Positions 32,682-40,321 of a DNA stretch of 64,000 bases are shown in pieces. Source of the stretch: Streptomyces sp. NBC_00775 (GTDB taxonomy: Bacteria; Actinomycetota; Actinomycetes; Streptomycetales; Streptomycetaceae); assembly GCF_036347135.1 (NCBI RefSeq), contig NZ_CP108938.1:2170001-2234000 (forward strand), read 5' to 3'. The translations under genes were made by a program, and so were the position numbers. The stretch's first letter is position 1. Every line of letters starts with the position of its first letter. The notes beneath the pieces were generated by a model. That model saw only the letters and a list, made by a program, of their open reading frames with translations, did no database searches and was not told the DNA's origin.

Positions 32682-32723
32682 ATGCCTACTCAGATCAAGA
32701 ACATGCCTACGCAGATCAAGAAG
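32682..32723 (+). repeat. 21-bp tandem duplication including the start codon
   Basis: Copies at 32682-32702 and 32703-32723 differ at two positions. Both begin with ATG in frame, so the duplication provides two possible start codons for the deacetylase. Confidence 0.85.
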
Positions 32724-33491
32724 ACGAAAAGACCGGCGGCCAGGTTGCGTGCGGCGGCGGTGATCTCCGCGGCCGTCGCGCTGGCCCTGCCCCTGACGGG
32801 GTGCACGACCCTCCACACCACCGCGCCGAGCGCCGCTCGCGCGCAGGCCGCGGCCGGTGCGCAGGCGAAGTTCGGGACCGTGGACTGCCGGAAGGCCAAG
32901 TGCATCGCGCTGACCTTCGACGCCGGGCCGAGCGAGCACTCGGCCAAGCTGCTCGACATCCTCAAGGAGAAGCAGGTCCCGGCGACCTTCTTCCTGCTCG
33001 GCAAGCGGCACATCGAGAAGTACCCCGAGCTGGTCAAGCGCATGGCCGCCGAGGGGCACGAGGTGGCCAGCCACACCTGGGACCACAAGATACTGACGCG
33101 GATCACGCCGGAGCAGATACGCGAGGAGCTCAAGAAGCCCAACGACGCGATAGAGAAGCTCACCGGGCACAAGCCGACGCTGATGCGACCGCCGCAGGGG
33201 CGGACCAACGACACGGTGCACAAGATCAGCCGCGAGCTCGGGCTCGCGGAGGTCCTGTGGAGCGTGACCGCCAAGGACTACCAGACGAGCGACCCCAAGC
33301 TGATACAGAAGCGCGTCCTGGAGCAGTCGTCCCGCGACGGCATCATCCTGCTGCACGACCTCTACCCGGGCACCGTGCCCGCGGTGCCCGGGATCATCGA
33401 CGCGCTGAAGAAGCGCGGGTACGTGTTCGTGACGGTGCCGCAGCTGCTGGCGCCGGCGAAGGCCAAGCCCGGTACGGTGTACCGCCCCTGA
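32682..33491 (+). CDS. Polysaccharide deacetylase (NodB/CE4) lipoprotein
   Basis: The 269-residue protein has a lipoprotein signal with lipobox LPLTGC. The NodB domain shows motif 1 as TFDAGPSEHS (the usual TFDDGP has Ala instead of the metal-binding Asp), motif 2 SHTWDH with two zinc-ligand His residues, motif 3 MRPPQGRTN and motif 5 LLHDLYPG. It probably de-N-acetylates cell-wall or extracellular glycans. The first two 21-base blocks of the gene are near copies, each starting ATGCCTAC, giving MPTQIKN then MPTQIKK. With the -10 at 32670-32675 the transcript would begin about at ATG 32682, and no Shine-Dalgarno is present, so the mRNA may be leaderless. Confidence 0.88.
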   Translation: MPTQIKNMPTQIKKTKRPAARLRAAAVISAAVALALPLTGCTTLHTTAPSAARAQAAAGAQAKFGTVDCRKAKCIALTFDAGPSEHSAKLLDILKEKQVPATFFLLGKRHIEKYPELVKRMAAEGHEVASHTWDHKILTRITPEQIREELKKPNDAIEKLTGHKPTLMRPPQGRTNDTVHKISRELGLAEVLWSVTAKDYQTSDPKLIQKRVLEQSSRDGIILLHDLYPGTVPAVPGIIDALKKRGYVFVTVPQLLAPAKAKPGTVYRP

Positions 33492-33522
33492 CAGAATGTC
33501 AGTCCAAGTCTTCTACGGGGAA

Positions 33523-34737
33523 TCAGCCGAGCCGGACCGGCAGTGTCCGGTAGCCGTGGCCGATGAACGACTCCGCGAGCCGGGCCGGCCCTTCGGAGGT
33601 GTCGAGGCTCAGCCCGGGGAAGCGCTCGAAGAGGGCCGGGAGCGCGACGGACGCCTCCAGGCGGGCCAGCGGGGCGCCGATGCAGTAGTGGACGCCGTGG
33701 CCGAAGGCGAGGTGCTCCTTGTCGGCGCGGGCGATGTCGAAGCGGGCCGCGCTCTCACCGTGCCGAAGGGGGTCGCGGCCGGCCGCCGCGTACGTCGCCA
33801 GGATCGCGTCGCCCCGCGGGATCAGCGAGCCGTCGGGGAGCTTGATGTCCTCGACGGCGTACCGCAGCGGAAGGTTGGCGATCGAGGGGGCCCAGCGCAG
33901 GGTCTCCTCGATGACGTCGCTCCAGGGGATCTCGCCGCCGAGGACGCGGGCGAGCTGGCCGGGGTGGCTCAGCAGGGCGTGCACCGCGTTGCCGATCAGG
34001 TTCACGGTCGTCTCGTGACCCGCGCCGATGACAAGGAGGAGCGTGTCGATCAGTTCGGGCTCGGTGAGCCGGGAGCCCTCCTCGTCGCGGGCGGCGATCA
34101 GGGCGGTCGTCATGTCGTCACCGGGCTGCTCGCGCTTCAACGCGACGAGTCCGCCGAGCAGTTCGTGAATCTCCCGGTAGGTGGCCATGGCCTGTTCGGG
34201 GGTGATGGTGGTGTCCATGTTGGCCTCGATGAGCCGCGCGATGTCGGCCCGCTTGTCCTCGGGCAGGCCGAACAGCTCGCAGATCACCCGCATCGGAAGC
34301 GGGTGCGCGTACGCGGACCGCAGATCGACCCGCCCGCCGGGCGCCTCGGCCATGCGGTCGAGGAGGGTGGCGGCGAGTTCTTCGACACGGGGCTTCAGGG
34401 CGTCCGTACGGCGTTTCGTGAACGCGGGCGAGACGAGCTTGCGCAGCCTGCGGTGGTTGGCGCCGTACGCGGTGAACATGTTGGTCACACCGACCCAGAG
34501 AGTGATCCAGCTCTCGCGGTACTGGCCGTCGATCCACGCGGGCCAGTGCTGGTTCGGGTCCTTGGAGACCCGGTCGTCGGCGAGGAGTTGCCTGAGGATC
34601 TCGTACTGGGTGGGGGCCCAGGCCCGTATCCCGCCCGGGAGTTCGATGAGGGCGACGGCGCCGCGCTCGCGCAGCCGGTCCGCCTCCCCGTGAAGGTCGG
34701 CGCCTGCGGGGTCGATGACGTAGGGCTGGTCCGGCAC
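33523..34737 (-). CDS. Cytochrome P450 (first of a tandem pair, downstream)
   Basis: The 404-residue soluble bacterial-type P450 starts at GTG 34737 with AGGAG. It has the oxygen-binding I-helix GAGHETT, the K-helix EETLRW (ExxR) and the haem Cys loop FGHGVHYCIGAPLAR. All key residues are present. It lies 23 bases after the other P450 gene in a two-gene unit. Electron donors (ferredoxin, reductase) are not encoded nearby. The substrate is unknown; this class often hydroxylates secondary metabolites or xenobiotics. Confidence 0.95.
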   Translation of the reverse strand: MPDQPYVIDPAGADLHGEADRLRERGAVALIELPGGIRAWAPTQYEILRQLLADDRVSKDPNQHWPAWIDGQYRESWITLWVGVTNMFTAYGANHRRLRKLVSPAFTKRRTDALKPRVEELAATLLDRMAEAPGGRVDLRSAYAHPLPMRVICELFGLPEDKRADIARLIEANMDTTITPEQAMATYREIHELLGGLVALKREQPGDDMTTALIAARDEEGSRLTEPELIDTLLLVIGAGHETTVNLIGNAVHALLSHPGQLARVLGGEIPWSDVIEETLRWAPSIANLPLRYAVEDIKLPDGSLIPRGDAILATYAAAGRDPLRHGESAARFDIARADKEHLAFGHGVHYCIGAPLARLEASVALPALFERFPGLSLDTSEGPARLAESFIGHGYRTLPVRLG

Positions 34738-34760
34738 GTGGTCTCCTGTCGCGGGGTCGG

Positions 34761-35981
34761 TCACCAGGCGAGGTGCAGCGCCTCGGGCGATCGGTGGATC
34801 ATCGTGGGACGCATGATAACCGGGGAGTGGTCCCCGGAAAGCCGCAGTCCTGGCAGCCGGTGTGTCAACACCTCTAGCGTGATGCGGAGTTGCTCGCGCG
34901 CGAGCTGTGATCCGGGGCAGCTGTGCACGCCGAAACCGAAGGCGAGATGGCGGCCGGGGGCCCGGGTGATGTCGAACTCGTCGGGCCGCGGGTGGCGCGC
35001 CCCGTCCCGGCCCGCCGCGCCGAAGGCGACGAACACGGCGGAGCCCGCCGGGAGTTCGGTGCCCGCCAGGGTCACGGCTCGGGTGGTAACGCGCCGGAAG
35101 CCCTGCAGTGCCGTGTCGTAGCGCGCGGCCTCTTCGACGGCCGCCGGAATGCGGTCGGGTTCCGCGCACAGGAGCTCCCACTGGCGCGGATGGCGCAGCA
35201 GGTGCAGCACCGTGCTGCCGATGAGCGCGGTGGTGGTCAGATGGCCCGCGATGAGCAGGTTCTGCAGATGCGCGACGAGTTCGTGTCGCTGATCGAGCGT
35301 CAGCTCACCGTCACCGGGGGCGAGGGAGTGGATGAGTTCGTCGGCGAGATCCGCACCCGGACGGTCGCGCCGCTCGCGTATGAGCGCGTCGAGGATGTGC
35401 TGCATCGTCACGACGTCCTGGGCGGCGGCCACTTGCCCGTCCTCGTCCAGCGGGCGGAACAGCAGCTCTTCGGCGCGGTGGCCGCCGTGGACGACGGCGG
35501 GTACGTCTTGGGGGTCGAACCCGACGATCCGCCCGATGACCTCGCCCGGTAACCGCCGCGCGTACGCGGACATCAGCTCGACGTGGCCGTCCTTGGCGAA
35601 GGCGTCAACGAGGGCTGCGGCGCGCTCGGCGGCGTACGGGAGGGCCGCCGCGACCCGCGCGGGCGACAGGCCCCGGACGATCGGGGCGCGCAGCTCCTGG
35701 TGCCGGGCCCCGTCGGAGGTGACGACGACCGGACGGCCGCCGAATCCGCCGCCCAGCACGGCCAGCGCGGCGGGCGACGGGAACACGTCGGGCGTGAGCG
35801 CGTTGGCCGACGAGAAGTCCTCCGGCCGCCGCAGCACCTCGCGTACGTCCGCGTCCCGGGCCACCAGCCAGGCGTCCAGCTCGGGCACGTGAACGAGCCC
35901 CTCGGCCCGCCGTGCCCGCGTGTAGTGCGGGTAGGGATCACGCTGCAACTCGTCGAGCCTGCCGTGCAGTTGATCGTCCAC
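34761..35981 (-). CDS. Cytochrome P450 with atypical I-helix
   Basis: The 406-residue P450 starts at GTG 35981 (GGAGGG upstream); an in-frame ATG at 35999 is an alternative. Haem loop FGFGVHSCPGSQLAR and ExxR in EEAARY are normal. The I-helix reads IAGHLTTT, where the usual acid of AGxE/DT is Leu. Loss of that acid normally disturbs O2 activation, although natural variants exist that use substrate groups or catalyse other reactions. It is the first gene of the P450 pair. Confidence 0.93.
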   Translation of the reverse strand: MDDQLHGRLDELQRDPYPHYTRARRAEGLVHVPELDAWLVARDADVREVLRRPEDFSSANALTPDVFPSPAALAVLGGGFGGRPVVVTSDGARHQELRAPIVRGLSPARVAAALPYAAERAAALVDAFAKDGHVELMSAYARRLPGEVIGRIVGFDPQDVPAVVHGGHRAEELLFRPLDEDGQVAAAQDVVTMQHILDALIRERRDRPGADLADELIHSLAPGDGELTLDQRHELVAHLQNLLIAGHLTTTALIGSTVLHLLRHPRQWELLCAEPDRIPAAVEEAARYDTALQGFRRVTTRAVTLAGTELPAGSAVFVAFGAAGRDGARHPRPDEFDITRAPGRHLAFGFGVHSCPGSQLAREQLRITLEVLTHRLPGLRLSGDHSPVIMRPTMIHRSPEALHLAW

Positions 35982-36102
35982 GGGGCGCCCTCCGGCCATG
36001 GGTGCGGGGTCGCGCTCATGGTGCCGCAGGGTGGGGCGGGGTGGTAGGGCGCCTTTGGCCAAGCGGGGTCGACGAGGGTCGAGAAGGGACGGAGACGCGG
36101 TG

Positions 36103-37116
36103 TCAGAACACGACGGTCCAGCCCTCGCGGGCGGCCTGCTGGGCGGTGTACGAGACGCCGTGCACCTTCAGGCCGTCGGCGCCGAGCAGGGTGATCTGGC
36201 CGCCGCTGTTGCCCAGTTGGACGCCATCCGCCAGGGAGGCCGACAGGCTGGCACCGGGGGCGAGCTGTCCGGCGGGCACCGGGCAGGTGTGGCCCAGGCG
36301 GTCGGCGATGCGCCAGCCCGTGAGGTCGACCGGGTCGGGTGAGGCGTTGATCAGCGTGACGTTCTCGGATTCGGGCGCCGGGCCCCGGGGATTGACGAGG
36401 GCCGCGACGATACGCACCGGCTGGCTGCCCGGTTCCGGGCGGGAGCCGCCGCCGTCCGGGACGATGGTGTGTCCGGTGACGTCGTCCGTGTGCCAGGACT
36501 GGCTCTGGAAGGCGAGGAAGACGCCGACCCAGCGCGACTGGGCCGGGAAGTGGATCAGTAGTCCGCCGTCCTGCCAGACGCCGTCGTCGTCCTGGAAGCG
36601 GGCGCTGTTGCCCTGGTTCATATGGATGTCGTGCACGCCGTTGCCGGGCAGGAACCCGAAGACCTTGTCCCGGACGCCCGGCTCCGGGCCGAAGCGCTCA
36701 CCGAAGACGTACAGCCTGGCGGCCGGGTCGTCGACCGCGCGCCGTACGTAGTGGTCGAGCAGATCCGCCAGGTCGTTGTCGGGACCCTGCACGTCCGGTG
36801 GCAGCGTGCGCATCTTCGCCGGGTCGAAGAGGTTGCCCCGCACGAAGTCGAGGTTCGGGCCGCCGGGTCCGGGCGGCAGCGTGTTCCAGCCGGAGGCCAG
36901 ACCCTCCAGGTGCGCGGTGACCGGGTGCTGGAAGTCGTCGTTGACGAGATAGAGCAGCTCGGACGGCCGCTCCTGCGACTTCACGTTGACCGACGCCCGG
37001 TAGTGCGTCCCCTGGTCGTCCGTCAGATGGATCTGGTAGTGCGGGCTGTCGGCGGAGCCCTCCCGGCGGGTGTCGACCGCCCGTGTGACCAGTACGCCGT
37101 ACGCCTTCAGCGGCAT
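36103..37116 (-). CDS. DUF2278 family protein with C-terminal lamin-tail-like domain
   Basis: The 337-residue protein starts MPLKAYGVL, typical of DUF2278 (YukJ-like) proteins. The core has YQIHLTDDQGTHYRASVNVKS, YLVNDDFQHP, FGERFGPEPG, GVHDIHMNQGN and GGLLIHFPAQSRWVGVFLAFQSQSWHTDD. From about residue 245, VRIVAALVNPRG..ENVTLINASPDPVDLTGW looks like a lamin-tail domain often attached to exported or nucleic-acid-active proteins. No signal peptide is visible. Its biochemical function is unknown. Confidence 0.8.
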   Translation of the reverse strand: MPLKAYGVLVTRAVDTRREGSADSPHYQIHLTDDQGTHYRASVNVKSQERPSELLYLVNDDFQHPVTAHLEGLASGWNTLPPGPGGPNLDFVRGNLFDPAKMRTLPPDVQGPDNDLADLLDHYVRRAVDDPAARLYVFGERFGPEPGVRDKVFGFLPGNGVHDIHMNQGNSARFQDDDGVWQDGGLLIHFPAQSRWVGVFLAFQSQSWHTDDVTGHTIVPDGGGSRPEPGSQPVRIVAALVNPRGPAPESENVTLINASPDPVDLTGWRIADRLGHTCPVPAGQLAPGASLSASLADGVQLGNSGGQITLLGADGLKVHGVSYTAQQAAREGWTVVF

Positions 37117-37243
37117 GGTGACCAACTTCCCCGTGGGGGCGGGCGCCGTTGCTCGCCCCATGAGGGAATGGTAGGGCGATGATGCCCGATATCGGGTGGT
37201 TACGTGAGAATTCACTTGGCGTTCTCCTGCCTACGATCACCTG

Positions 37244-37702
37244 GTGGTCCTCTTCCTGCTGCAACGCGCGTCTCCCCTGCCCGTCGACCGGAGCTGGCGG
37301 CGCCTCACCGACTGGCCCCGGCACGCGGACGTCGTCCCCCTGACCCGGGTTACGGTGCTCACCCCGCCGCCGACACAGGTGGGCACCGCCTTCGTGGCGC
37401 GATCGGGGGTGGGGCCCGTGGCGTTCGACGACCCGATGGAGGTCGTCACATGGCAGCCGCCGCGGGACGGCGGCCCGGGTCGGTGCCGGCTGGTCAAGCA
37501 CGGCACGTTCGTCACGGGGTGGGCCGAGATCGAGGTGCGGCCGGTGGACGGCGGGGGCTCACGGGTGGTGTGGCGGGAGGACTTGAGGGTGCGGTGGCTG
37601 CCCGGGGTCGCCGATCGGCCGCTGCGGTGGGTGGCGCGGTGGATGTTCGGGCGGGCGGTGGAGGGGTTGCTGCGAGGTGACGGCGGAGAGGGGGACGTCT
37701 GA
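37244..37702 (+). CDS. SRPBCC (START/polyketide cyclase-like) family protein
   Basis: The 152-residue protein starts at GTG 37244 with a weak ribosome-binding site. The pattern fits a small SRPBCC ligand-binding fold: an N-terminal strand (VLFLLQRASPL), ASP-rich helix RSWRRLTDWPRHADVVPL, central strands VGTAFVARSGVGPVAFDDPMEV and a long C-terminal helix DRPLRWVARWMFGRAVEGLL. Such proteins bind hydrophobic ligands or serve as toxin-like or cyclase proteins. It is alone and convergent with the cellulase gene. Confidence 0.7.
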   Translation: MVLFLLQRASPLPVDRSWRRLTDWPRHADVVPLTRVTVLTPPPTQVGTAFVARSGVGPVAFDDPMEVVTWQPPRDGGPGRCRLVKHGTFVTGWAEIEVRPVDGGGSRVVWREDLRVRWLPGVADRPLRWVARWMFGRAVEGLLRGDGGEGDV

Positions 37703-37738
37703 CCGGGCAGAGCGGCCGCCCGGCCGGGGAGAAGCCGA

Positions 37739-37753
37739 CGCCTCACAGAGGCG
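37739..37753. terminator. Possible terminator hairpin between convergent genes
   Basis: CGCCTC-ACA-GAGGCG forms a 6-bp stem in the 94-base space between the SRPBCC gene and the convergent GH6 gene. The stem is short and no U-tract is present, so the call is weak. Confidence 0.35.
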
Positions 37754-37796
37754 GGGCTGCCACCCGGCCGAGGCGGGGCCGGCACGCCTTCGAACG

Positions 37797-38963
37797 TCAG
37801 CGCAGGATCGGCGGACTGGCGAACCGGACCAGTTCCAGGGCCTGTTCGGGGAACCAGTCCCCCGCGTCCGGGTCGACCGTCCCGCGCTCCGGGTCCTCGG
37901 GCCCCGCGGTACCGCGCAGACACAGCCCGTCCGACTCGCCGGGCGTCTTGATCCACAGCCGGGCGTCCTGCAACGGGTCCCCGGTGCGCAGGGTCGGGCG
38001 GGCACCGAGGCCCCGGTTCGGCGGATTGCACCAGTCCTGCGCGTCGGTGTACTTGCCGGCGGGCGGAGTCCAGGGCCCCTGTCCGTTACGGCTGGAGTCG
38101 GTGACGAAGTGCTTCATCCGCGACGGGGGCGTCTTCACATGCGTGTCGAGCCAGGCCTGCGCGTCGGCCCGTGGCCACCACTGATGCGGACACTCGGCGA
38201 CGTCACCGCCTCCGTCCACATACGCCAGACACGATGAGATCAGCTTGCCGTACCAGGAGTTGGCGTCGTCGGTGTTGTAGTTCGAGGCGTTGGTGTAGAA
38301 GCCGGAGGCACGCGCCACGCCGCCCTTGATCAGCCGCGGCACGATGGAGTTGACGGTGTGCCAGCCCGAGTGACCGGTGTCGAGATAGACCCGGGTCCCG
38401 GCCAGCGGCTCCAGCTTGTCCACCGCGTAGTTGACCTCCGCGTACCGCGCGGCGGTCTTCGTCCCCTGCGCGTCGTCCTGCCCGCAGTCGGACGGCAGCA
38501 GCGCGAGGGCATCGGGCTCAAGGGTGACGAGCGCGTCACGCCCTCCTATCCCCCGCGCCACGGCATCGATCCACTCCTTGTACTCCGCCGTGTCGGCGGC
38601 GCCGCCCGCGGAGTAGTTGGAGCAGTCGCGGCCGGGGATGTTGTACAGCGCGAGCACGGGGATCGCGTCCTCCTTGTCCGCGTCCCGCACGACTTCGCGG
38701 ATCAGCCGCTCCACCTGGGCGGGGCTCTGATCCCCGAACCACACGGCCTGCGGGGTGTTCACCATGGCCAGGACGCCCGCCGCGTCGAGGAATTGGCCGG
38801 CCCGGGCGAGTTCCAGGGCCTGGTCGTACGCCGCCGGGTTGGCGTCGGGGACATACAGCGAGGGGCCGCGGTCCACCGAATCCGCGGCGTGCGCCGATGG
38901 TGCGACGAAGAGGGACGCCAGCCCGACGGACAGGGCGGCAAGCCATGTTGAGGTACGTCTCAT
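37797..38963 (-). CDS. Secreted GH6 family cellulase
   Basis: The 388-residue enzyme has a Sec signal (MRRTSTWLAALSVGLASL, cleavage near AHAAD). GH6 signatures are LALYNIPGRDCSNYSAGG (with the catalytic-acid Asp), VTLEPDALALL and VYLDTGHSGWH; a C-terminal KTPGESDGLC is also typical. No carbohydrate-binding module is attached. It should cleave beta-1,4-glucan as an endoglucanase or cellobiohydrolase. The ATG has AGGAG upstream. A palindrome matching the CebR operator lies 41 bases before the start, so cellobiose-controlled expression is expected. Confidence 0.95.
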   Translation of the reverse strand: MRRTSTWLAALSVGLASLFVAPSAHAADSVDRGPSLYVPDANPAAYDQALELARAGQFLDAAGVLAMVNTPQAVWFGDQSPAQVERLIREVVRDADKEDAIPVLALYNIPGRDCSNYSAGGAADTAEYKEWIDAVARGIGGRDALVTLEPDALALLPSDCGQDDAQGTKTAARYAEVNYAVDKLEPLAGTRVYLDTGHSGWHTVNSIVPRLIKGGVARASGFYTNASNYNTDDANSWYGKLISSCLAYVDGGGDVAECPHQWWPRADAQAWLDTHVKTPPSRMKHFVTDSSRNGQGPWTPPAGKYTDAQDWCNPPNRGLGARPTLRTGDPLQDARLWIKTPGESDGLCLRGTAGPEDPERGTVDPDAGDWFPEQALELVRFASPPILR

Positions 38964-39003
38964 CCGGGTTCACTCCTGGATCGCAACGGTCACGAGGAAC
39001 TTG

Positions 39004-39017
39004 CGGGAGCGCTCCCA
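39004..39017. promoter_or_regulatory. CebR-type operator upstream of GH6 cellulase
   Basis: CGGGAGCGCTCCCA matches 13 of 14 positions of the known CebR box TGGGAGCGCTCCCA of Streptomyces; the central 12 bases are a perfect palindrome. It is 41-54 bases upstream of the cellulase ATG. Known biology: CebR represses cellulolytic genes until cello-oligosaccharides are bound. Confidence 0.9.
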
Positions 39018-39078
39018 TGGGAGATTCGTCGAGGGTCATGCTCGCGTCAATACCGATGACACGGTTGCGGATGAGAAA

Positions 39079-39105
39079 GGGCCCGCCACGGTCTGCGGCG
39101 GGCCC
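39079..39105 (-). terminator. Terminator after xdhC
   Basis: GGGCCCGCC (39079-39087) pairs perfectly with GGCGGGCCC (39097-39105), with GAGA/TCTC flanks extending the helix. It starts 21 bases past the xdhC stop on the minus strand and separates xdhC from the cellulase promoter. Confidence 0.8.
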
Positions 39106-39125
39106 TCTCCTCGTGCGTACGCCGG

Positions 39126-40277
39126 TCAGGCCACCGACCCGATCCGCCCCACGGACGCCGACGCCCCCTCGTGGTGGATCGGGGTGTGCGCGCCCGTGAG
39201 CGAGACCCCGCTCCCCCCGCGCCGGTTGGCGACGATCTCCGAGGCGATCGACAGCGCCGTCTCCTCGGGCGTCCGGGCGCCGAGGTCGAGGCCGATGGGC
39301 GAGCGCAGCCGCGCCAGCTCCAGCTCGGTGACGCCGACTTCACGCAGCCGGTCGTTCCGGTCGAGGTGTGTCCGGCGCGACCCCATCGCACCCACGTACG
39401 CCACCGGAAGCCGCAGCGCGAGCTGGAGCAGAGGTACGTCGAACTTGGCGTCGTGGGTCAGGACGCAGAGCACCGTCCGCGAGTCGGTCTCCGTGCGCTC
39501 CAGGTACTTGTGCGGCCACTCGACGACGATCTCGTCCGCGTCCGGGAAGCGGGCCGCCGTGGCGAAGACCGGGCGGGCGTCGCAGACCGTGACGCGGTAG
39601 CCCAGGAACTTGCCGATGCGGACCAGTGCCGAGGCGAAGTCGATCGCGCCGAAGACGATCATGCGCGGGGGCGGAACCGAGGACTCCACCAGCACCGTGA
39701 GCGGTGCTCCGCAACGAGAGCCCTGCTCTCCGATCTCCAGGGTGCCGGTGCGGCCCGTGTCGAGGAAGGCGGCTGCCTCGCTCGCCACCGTGCGGTCCAG
39801 TTCGGGGTGGGCGCCGAAGCCGCCGTCGCACGAGCCGTCGGGGCGTACGACGAGGGCGCGGCCCATCAGCTCCCCCGGGCCCGAGACTATCCGTGCGACG
39901 GCCGCCGCCTCGCCGCCCGACGCGGCGGCCAGCGCCGTCGCGAGCACCGGGCGGGCGAGGTCGCCGGAACGGACCGGGGTGACCAGGATGTCGATGATGC
40001 CACCGCAGGTCAGGCCGACCGCGAAAGCGTCGTCATCGCTGTAGCCGAAGCGCTCCAGGACGGTTTCGCCGTCCTCCAGCGCCTGTTGGCAGAGTTCGTA
40101 GACCGCGCCCTCCACGCAACCGCCGGAGACCGAGCCGATCGCCGTGCCGTCGGAGTCGACGGCGAGGGCGGCGCCCGGCTGGCGGGGCGCGCTGCCGCCG
40201 ACGGCCACCACGGTGGCCACGGCGAAGTCGCGTCCCTGCTCGACCCACCGGTGCAGCTCTTCGGCGATGTCCAGCAT
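39126..40277 (-). CDS. xdhC: XdhC family molybdenum cofactor chaperone
   Basis: The 383-residue protein has an N-terminal XdhC/CoxI domain (VATVVAVGGSAPRQPGAALAV, GSVSGGCVEGAVY, GLTCGGIIDILV) and a C-terminal Rossmann-type domain (MIVFGAIDFASALV, VCDARPVFA, VLTHDAKFDVPLL, YVGAMGSRRTH). XdhC binds molybdenum cofactor, promotes its sulphuration and inserts it into xanthine dehydrogenase. It lies downstream of the purine permease gene (44-base gap) and near the xanthine dehydrogenase genes, consistent with that role. Confidence 0.93.
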   Translation of the reverse strand: MLDIAEELHRWVEQGRDFAVATVVAVGGSAPRQPGAALAVDSDGTAIGSVSGGCVEGAVYELCQQALEDGETVLERFGYSDDDAFAVGLTCGGIIDILVTPVRSGDLARPVLATALAAASGGEAAAVARIVSGPGELMGRALVVRPDGSCDGGFGAHPELDRTVASEAAAFLDTGRTGTLEIGEQGSRCGAPLTVLVESSVPPPRMIVFGAIDFASALVRIGKFLGYRVTVCDARPVFATAARFPDADEIVVEWPHKYLERTETDSRTVLCVLTHDAKFDVPLLQLALRLPVAYVGAMGSRRTHLDRNDRLREVGVTELELARLRSPIGLDLGARTPEETALSIASEIVANRRGGSGVSLTGAHTPIHHEGASASVGRIGSVA

Positions 40278-40321
40278 CTCTCGGTCTCCTTAACAGCGGT
40301 TGCGTACGGGATTCTTGAGCG

